From Dehalococcoidia bacterium (GTDB lineage Bacteria; Chloroflexota; Dehalococcoidia; Lucifugimonadales; UBA3495): 64,000 nt of DNA. The notes below the pieces were generated by a model. That model was not told the DNA's origin, did no database searches, and worked only from the letters and a program-made list of their open reading frames with translations. The DNA lies in assembly GCA_022823505.1 (NCBI GenBank), contig JAJEIA010000052.1:1-64000 (forward strand), read 5' to 3'. Of the stretch, positions 59,333 to 64,000 are shown piece after piece. The position numbers were made by a program, and so were the translations under genes. The first letter of the stretch is position 1, and each line of letters begins with the position of its first letter.

Positions 59333-59347
59333 TTCACCTCATGTGAA
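59333..59347. promoter_or_regulatory. Candidate operator between the XRE remnant and the restriction gene
   Basis: The inverted repeat TTCAC-CTCAT-GTGAA lies in the 41-bp divergent gap, covering the ribosome site of the XRE gene and about 24 bp before the restriction gene start. It is a plausible binding site of the now broken regulator. Confidence 0.4.
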
Positions 59348-59370
59348 GTATGATGTGGGCGAGGAGAATC

Positions 59371-62300
59371 ATGGAAAATCCCTTCTTTGACCAGCCGATC
59401 ATCAACTCTCCGTACGAGTATCCCGCGCAACACTGGGAGTTGGATGACGAAGGCCAGCCTACCCAACAGATCATCGCGACCCGACGCGGCGCCAAGTTCA
59501 TCACGCCCATCCCCAGGCCCCGCCAGCGCGGGCGGGCCCGTGAACCCCAGGGCCGTCTCGTGATGGATGAGGGCGCGGGTATGTCCACCGCAGAGCAGGA
59601 GTATGACGTCACCGCCGCAGTGAATGAAATACGGCGGCACGTCGACACTTGGCGCAATATCCCGTCGCCCAGCGACTGGGGCGTAACACCGGAAACCGCC
59701 CGGTTGATGCTCCATTGGCGGCAGCACAAGTTCAGCCACTATCGCCCTTTCTTCTGCCAGGTCGAGGCGGTTGAGACCCTGATCTGGCTCACCGAAGTTG
59801 CGCCCCGGTTGGGGCAGAACGAACGCCGCGTCCTGCAACGCCTGGCGAACGCCAATCACGAGGCCAACCCGGAGCTGCTGCGTACCGCGTTGAAATTGGC
59901 CACCGGCGCCGGCAAGACCACCGTGATGGCCATGATCATCGCGTGGCAGACGGTAAACGCCGTGCGACATCCCACCAGCAACCGCTTCACTCGCGGGTTC
60001 CTGGTGGTCACGCCCGGGCTCACCATCAGAGACCGCCTGCGCGTGCTGCAACCCAATGACCCCGACAGCTACTATGCCAGCCGTGAACTGGTGCCCAGCG
60101 ACATGCTCGGTGACCTGCAGCGGGCCAGGATCGTCATCACCAACTACCATGCTCTTCGCCAACGGGAGCGCGTCGAAATATCTCGGGGTGGTCGGGATCT
60201 GCTGCAGGGACACGGCGACCCCGTCGCAACGCTGGAATCCGAGGGCCAAATGATCCAGAGGGTCATGCCCGAATTGATGGGCCTGCGGAACATCATGGCG
60301 CTCAATGACGAGGGGCACCACTGCTACAGACGCAAACCGGGCGAGGACGATGAGCGCAGCCTGACCAGGGAAGAACGGCAGGAGGCCAATCGGAATAACG
60401 AAGAGGCCAGGCTCTGGATTTCAGGCCTGGAGATGGTCAAGCGCAAACTGGGTATCGGTCGCGTCGTTGATCTCTCCGCCACGCCCTTCTTCCTGCGCGG
60501 TTCGGGATATGCCGAGGGTACCCTGTTCCCCTGGACCGTCAGCGACTTCTCGCTGATGGATGCCATCGAGTGCGGCATCGTGAAACTGCCCCGCGTTCCC
60601 GTCGCCGACAACATTCCCGGCGAGCGGGTGCCGGTGTTCCGCAACCTCTGGGAACACATCCGCGAGGATATGCCCCGGGCCGGCCGCGGCAAGAACGCCT
60701 ACCTCGATCCGTTGGGCCTCCCGGTGGAATTGCAGACCGCCCTGGAAGCCCTCTACGGCCACTACAAATCCACCTTCGAGCAGTGGCAGTCATCGGGGGC
60801 CACCGTTCCTCCCTGCTTCATCGTCGTGTGCAACAACACGTCCACATCCAAGCTGGTCTATGACTACATATCGGGATTCGAGCGGGAGAACGAAGACGGC
60901 TCCACCGCGCTGCACAATGGGCGCCTGGAGCTTTTCCGCAACTTCGATGAATCGGGCAACCGCTATTCAATCCCCCGCACCCTGCTCATCGACAGCCACC
61001 AGTTGGAATCCGGAGAGAAGCTCAGCGACGACTTCCGCAGGGCGGCCGAATCGCAGATCGACCGATTCCGCGCGGAGCGGCTCGAAAGGACGGGTGACCG
61101 CGAGGCCGCAGACAATATCACCGACACCGAGCTGCTTCGGGAGGTGATGAACACCGTCGGCAAGGAAGGCCGGTTGGGCGAACAGATCCGCTGCGTCGTG
61201 TCCGTCTCCATGCTCACCGAGGGGTGGGACGCCAACACCGTTACACACGTCCTGGGCGTGCGGGCGTTCGGTACCCAGCTGCTGTGCGAGCAGGTGGTCG
61301 GTCGCGCCTTGCGGCGCCAGTCCTACGACCTGAACGACGACGGGCTGTTCGACGTGGAATACGCCGACGTGCTGGGCATTCCCTTCGACTTCACCGCCCG
61401 CCCGGTGGTGGTGCGGCCGGGACCGCGCCGGAACACCGTGCAGGTGCACGCCGTTCGACCCGATCGCGATGACCTTGAGATAACCTTCCCGCGCGTTTCC
61501 GGCTACCGGGAGGACCCGCCCAGGGATGACCTCATCGCCAACTTTACCGACGACTCCCGCTTGCGCCTGACGCCCGACTTGATCGGTCCAACAGTGACCC
61601 GCAACCAGGGGGTCATCGGCGAGGGTGTTGATCTGAACCTGGTGCACACCGGCGACCTGCGCACCTCCAGCCTGGTGTTGCACCTGACCAAGCGGCTGCT
61701 GGAGACTAAGTGGCGGGATCCCAACGAAGACCTGAAGTTGCACCTGTTCGGCAAGCTGAGGAACGTCGTCAAGCAGTGGCTGGACACCTGCCTCGTCTGC
61801 CGGGGCGGGACCTATCCGGCGCAGCTGATGTACCAGGAGCTGGCGGACATGGCGTGCAATCGCATCACCGCCGCCATCACCAGCCGGACCGGCGAGCGCT
61901 CGGTCCGGGCGCTGTTGGACCCGTACAACCCCATCGGATCCTCCCGTTTCGTAAATTTCGCCACGTCTAAGCCGGGGCTCTGGACCACCGACTCCCGCAA
62001 GTGTCACGTCAACCTGGCCGTGCTGGACAGCGACTGGGAGGCCGAGTTCTGCCGCGTCGTGGAGTCCCATCCGGCGGTGACGGCCTACGTGAAGAACCAC
62101 AACCTGGGCCTGGAGGTGCCGTACCGGTACGGCTCGATCCCGCGCACCTATATCCCCGACTTCATCCTGCGGGTGGACGACGGCCACGATGATCCCCTGA
62201 ACCTAATCGTGGAGATCAAGGGCTATCGCGGCGAGGATGCGGTGGAGAAGAAGAACACCATGGACGCCTACTGGCTGCCCGGCGTGAACGCCGCCGGCGA

Positions 62301-62394
62301 GTTCGGCCGCTGGGCCTTCGCCGAATTCACCGACGTGTACGATATAGAGAGCAACTTACGACAGGTTGTTGAAGCCCAGCGCGTCAGAGTTTAG
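59371..62394 (+). CDS. Type III-like restriction helicase-nuclease (BPTD_3080 type)
   Basis: A 1007-residue protein from ATG 59371 (GAGGAG upstream). SF2 helicase motifs: Walker A LATGAGKTT (about 180), DEGHH in place of DEAH (about 311), LSATPFF (about 367), SVSMLTEGWD, and QVVGRALRR (about 640). The C-terminus has a PD-(D/E)XK nuclease: IPDFILRV (about 928) and LIVEIKG (about 947). It should translocate on and cut unmodified DNA together with the methyltransferase encoded from 63239. The Res-before-Mod order with a toxin-antitoxin pair between is unusual. Confidence 0.9.
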   Translation: MENPFFDQPIINSPYEYPAQHWELDDEGQPTQQIIATRRGAKFITPIPRPRQRGRAREPQGRLVMDEGAGMSTAEQEYDVTAAVNEIRRHVDTWRNIPSPSDWGVTPETARLMLHWRQHKFSHYRPFFCQVEAVETLIWLTEVAPRLGQNERRVLQRLANANHEANPELLRTALKLATGAGKTTVMAMIIAWQTVNAVRHPTSNRFTRGFLVVTPGLTIRDRLRVLQPNDPDSYYASRELVPSDMLGDLQRARIVITNYHALRQRERVEISRGGRDLLQGHGDPVATLESEGQMIQRVMPELMGLRNIMALNDEGHHCYRRKPGEDDERSLTREERQEANRNNEEARLWISGLEMVKRKLGIGRVVDLSATPFFLRGSGYAEGTLFPWTVSDFSLMDAIECGIVKLPRVPVADNIPGERVPVFRNLWEHIREDMPRAGRGKNAYLDPLGLPVELQTALEALYGHYKSTFEQWQSSGATVPPCFIVVCNNTSTSKLVYDYISGFERENEDGSTALHNGRLELFRNFDESGNRYSIPRTLLIDSHQLESGEKLSDDFRRAAESQIDRFRAERLERTGDREAADNITDTELLREVMNTVGKEGRLGEQIRCVVSVSMLTEGWDANTVTHVLGVRAFGTQLLCEQVVGRALRRQSYDLNDDGLFDVEYADVLGIPFDFTARPVVVRPGPRRNTVQVHAVRPDRDDLEITFPRVSGYREDPPRDDLIANFTDDSRLRLTPDLIGPTVTRNQGVIGEGVDLNLVHTGDLRTSSLVLHLTKRLLETKWRDPNEDLKLHLFGKLRNVVKQWLDTCLVCRGGTYPAQLMYQELADMACNRITAAITSRTGERSVRALLDPYNPIGSSRFVNFATSKPGLWTTDSRKCHVNLAVLDSDWEAEFCRVVESHPAVTAYVKNHNLGLEVPYRYGSIPRTYIPDFILRVDDGHDDPLNLIVEIKGYRGEDAVEKKNTMDAYWLPGVNAAGEFGRWAFAEFTDVYDIESNLRQVVEAQRVRV

Positions 62395-62431
62395 AGTTCC
62401 GCCACGGAACCACAACGGGATGGTGAGCATC

Positions 62432-62794
62432 ATGTCCACAGCCGGAGAATTCCCTGCTGACCAGGCCGGCAAAATGTCAGACAACCGGCACAACTACGGC
62501 CTGTATCAGGATCCGGTAGATTATGCCTACCTGGAAGAACATCTCGACGAGTTGGACCTCAGCCCAACTTACCATGAAACCATGGAGGAGAAGCACCTGC
62601 GCCAGGGGGCCGAGTTCTTCAGGTTCGAGGAATTCAGCCGCAATCTCGATGAGCAACTGCAAGGGTTGAGTGATCGAGAGCGTCATCTGATATTCCTGAA
62701 GGAAGAAGGCAAGCACGACAAAGGACAACGCCGGCGCTATCTCCTGTTCCTCAGGCATGAACGGTGGCGTGTGGAAGGGAAACTCGAAGCATGA
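62432..62794 (+). CDS. Presumed antitoxin of a PIN toxin
   Basis: A 120-residue, acidic, helical protein (start ATG 62432 behind GGTGAG; ATG 62420 possible). Features: HNYGLYQDPVDYAYLEEHLDELDLSPTYHET and a C-terminal RRRYLLFLRHERWRVEGKLEA. No DNA-binding family recognised. The ATGA overlap with the PIN gene, size and order point to the antitoxin role. Confidence 0.6.
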   Translation: MSTAGEFPADQAGKMSDNRHNYGLYQDPVDYAYLEEHLDELDLSPTYHETMEEKHLRQGAEFFRFEEFSRNLDEQLQGLSDRERHLIFLKEEGKHDKGQRRRYLLFLRHERWRVEGKLEA

Positions 62795-63204
62795 CGCTGC
62801 TCGCCGATACCGGGCCTCTGGTGGCCAATATTAACCCGGCGGACCAGTATCATGCGGAATGTGCGGCAAGGCTCCGGTCTTTACAGGGGGAGCCGATGAT
62901 TAGCACCTGGCAGTGTTTCACCGAGGCGATGCACTTTCTCGCCCGCGACGCCGGGTACCACTTGCAGGACGCTCTGTGGGATATGCGCCGTACCGGACTG
63001 CTGCGTATTCACGCAACAACAGATTCGGAAGCCGACCGCATGGACCTCTTGATGCACCAGTACAGAAACTTCGAGATGGACCTGGCCGATGCGTCGCTGA
63101 TTGCAGCGGCGGAATCCCTTGCTCTGCGCCGCCTTTTCACGATTGATCACGATTTCTACTCGTACATCCTTGCCGACGGCTCGGTAATGGAAGTAGTTCG
63201 CTGA
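62791..63204 (+). CDS. PIN-domain toxin (VapC-like)
   Basis: A 137-residue PIN nuclease: LLADTGPLVA (first Asp), TWQCFTEAMHFL (Glu), MDLADASLIAAAE (Asp) and FTIDHDFYSY (last Asp). Start ATG 62791 overlaps the upstream stop. Expected to cleave RNA when the antitoxin is lost. Lies between the two subunits of the restriction system. Confidence 0.85.
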   Translation: MTLLADTGPLVANINPADQYHAECAARLRSLQGEPMISTWQCFTEAMHFLARDAGYHLQDALWDMRRTGLLRIHATTDSEADRMDLLMHQYRNFEMDLADASLIAAAESLALRRLFTIDHDFYSYILADGSVMEVVR

Positions 63205-63238
63205 CCCACACGGCTGCATCATCCAGGAGGAACCCGCC

Positions 63239-64000
63239 ATGCCCCGCCCCCGCCGACGCGAGCGTACCGTCGAAGCCCTGCGCCACGAGGATGACACCCG
63301 CACCAACATCCCACCGCCGAGTATCAGTCCATGGTGCGGGAGGAGCAGGAATCGCCGCTGCAGAAGTCGTATGAGCGGCGCAACCGCGACCTTGATCCCC
63401 AGTTGGTGTGGCGCGGCAAGGACGAGCAGGACCTGTCCGACCTGGTGGTCAACGTGCCGCCCCTGTACATCCAGGAGAAAGTCCACCCCAAGGCGCTCAT
63501 CGCCGATTTGATGGCCAGCAGCCAGTGGCTAGCGGCCAGCGGTAAGCAAGGAGACCAGACGCCAGGCACTGACGCCCGGTCACCGGGCGCTGACCACTGG
63601 CAACCGGAGCTGTTCGCCGACTTCAACGGCCTGCCCGAGGGAGTAGACCGCACCGACTTCTACCAGCACGACGGCTACTGGCAGAACCGCATGATACTGG
63701 GCGACAGCCTGCAGGTGATGGCGTCGCTGGCCGAGCGGGAGGGCCTGCAGGGCAAGGTGCAGTGCATCTACATCGACCCGCCCTACGGCATCCGCTTCAA
63801 CTCCAACTTCCAGTGGAGCACCACCAGCCGCGACGTGCGCGACGGCAACGCGGCCCACATCACCCGCGAGCCGGAGCAGGTCAAGGCTTTCCGCGACACC
63901 TGGCGCGACGGCATCCACTCCTACCTCACCTACCTGCGCGACCGCCTCACCGTGGCCCGCGACCTGCTGGCCGACTCCGGTTCCATCTTCGTGCAGATTG
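63239..64000 (+). CDS. Type III-like DNA methyltransferase, frameshifted near its start, 3' end outside window
   Basis: ATG 63239 (GGAGG upstream) opens with RTVEALRHEDDTRTNIP, which matches the N-terminus of such methyltransferases as I know them, but the frame is lost at about 63311. The correct frame resumes as TAEYQSMVREEQESPLQKSY and is open to the window end (first ATG in it 63331): RNRDLDPQLVWRGKDEQDLS, LYIQEKVHPKALI, MILGDSLQVM (SAM-binding motif) and YIDPPYGI (DPPY catalytic motif). One missing base explains the break. It could be a sequencing error, a real mutation, or translation could start at 63331. Confidence 0.8.

Overview
The window is about 64 kb of GC-rich bacterial DNA with no rRNA and one tRNA. 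The gene content points to a Chloroflexota bacterium, probably close to the SAR202/Dehalococcoidia lineages. The clues are luciferase-like (LLM) flavin oxidoreductases next to a Rieske oxygenase and an amidohydrolase, a DUF3500 protein, clan AA aspartic protease and WREWNQRR-tail membrane proteins, a T-box ahead of ilvB, and very large secreted Ig-like proteins. The lineage is an inference from remembered families, not a search result.

Layout. 1-5.5 kb: the end of a Na/Pi cotransporter, a leaderless AAA ATPase, and a reduced phage packaging module (portal, large terminase, zinc ribbon, small acidic protein). 5.5-13.5 kb: repeat-rich DNA, then four exported proteins (fibronectin-III array, Ig-like array, collagen-like membrane protein, anchored ectodomain protein). 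The first two share a leader hairpin that buries the Shine-Dalgarno. 13.5-18.5 kb: glyA and a VWA/PP2C/kinase triad like those of Ter-type stress systems, here with a membrane-spanning kinase. 18.5-25 kb: DUF3500 and a scattered three-subunit molybdenum hydroxylase of PaoABC type, broken up by a dCTP deaminase pair and an antisense aspartic protease. 25-37.6 kb: catabolic genes (hydrolase, LLM oxidoreductases, Rieske oxygenase, amidohydrolase, SDR), a RHH/RelE pair and an aapJQMP-type amino-acid ABC transporter. 37.6-45.2 kb: tRNA-Pro, J-domain protein, comM, Xer recombinase, small membrane proteins, and a sulfite-oxidase-like/flavin-reductase pair.

45.3-49.3 kb holds the most unusual cluster: one minus-strand run of two repeated modules, each a diiron (R2-like) protein plus a small HEPN/PaREP1-like protein, followed by a site-2-protease homologue that has lost its metal site. 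The second R2-like protein has lost all the carboxylates that appear to be metal ligands in the first. 49.6-52.3 kb: a TcmP/DUF5131 pair and a toxin-antitoxin pair whose antitoxin is a tandem DUF433 fusion. 52.3-58 kb: the branched-chain amino-acid operon ilvB-ilvN-ilvC-(small ORF)-leuA under a T-box. 58-64 kb: an IS remnant, a decayed XRE/ImmA pair, and a type III-like restriction system (helicase-nuclease, nested PIN toxin-antitoxin pair, frameshifted methyltransferase running off the window end).

Several families of short imperfect palindromes (about 25-130 bp) are scattered between genes, and one lies in frame inside the terminase gene.
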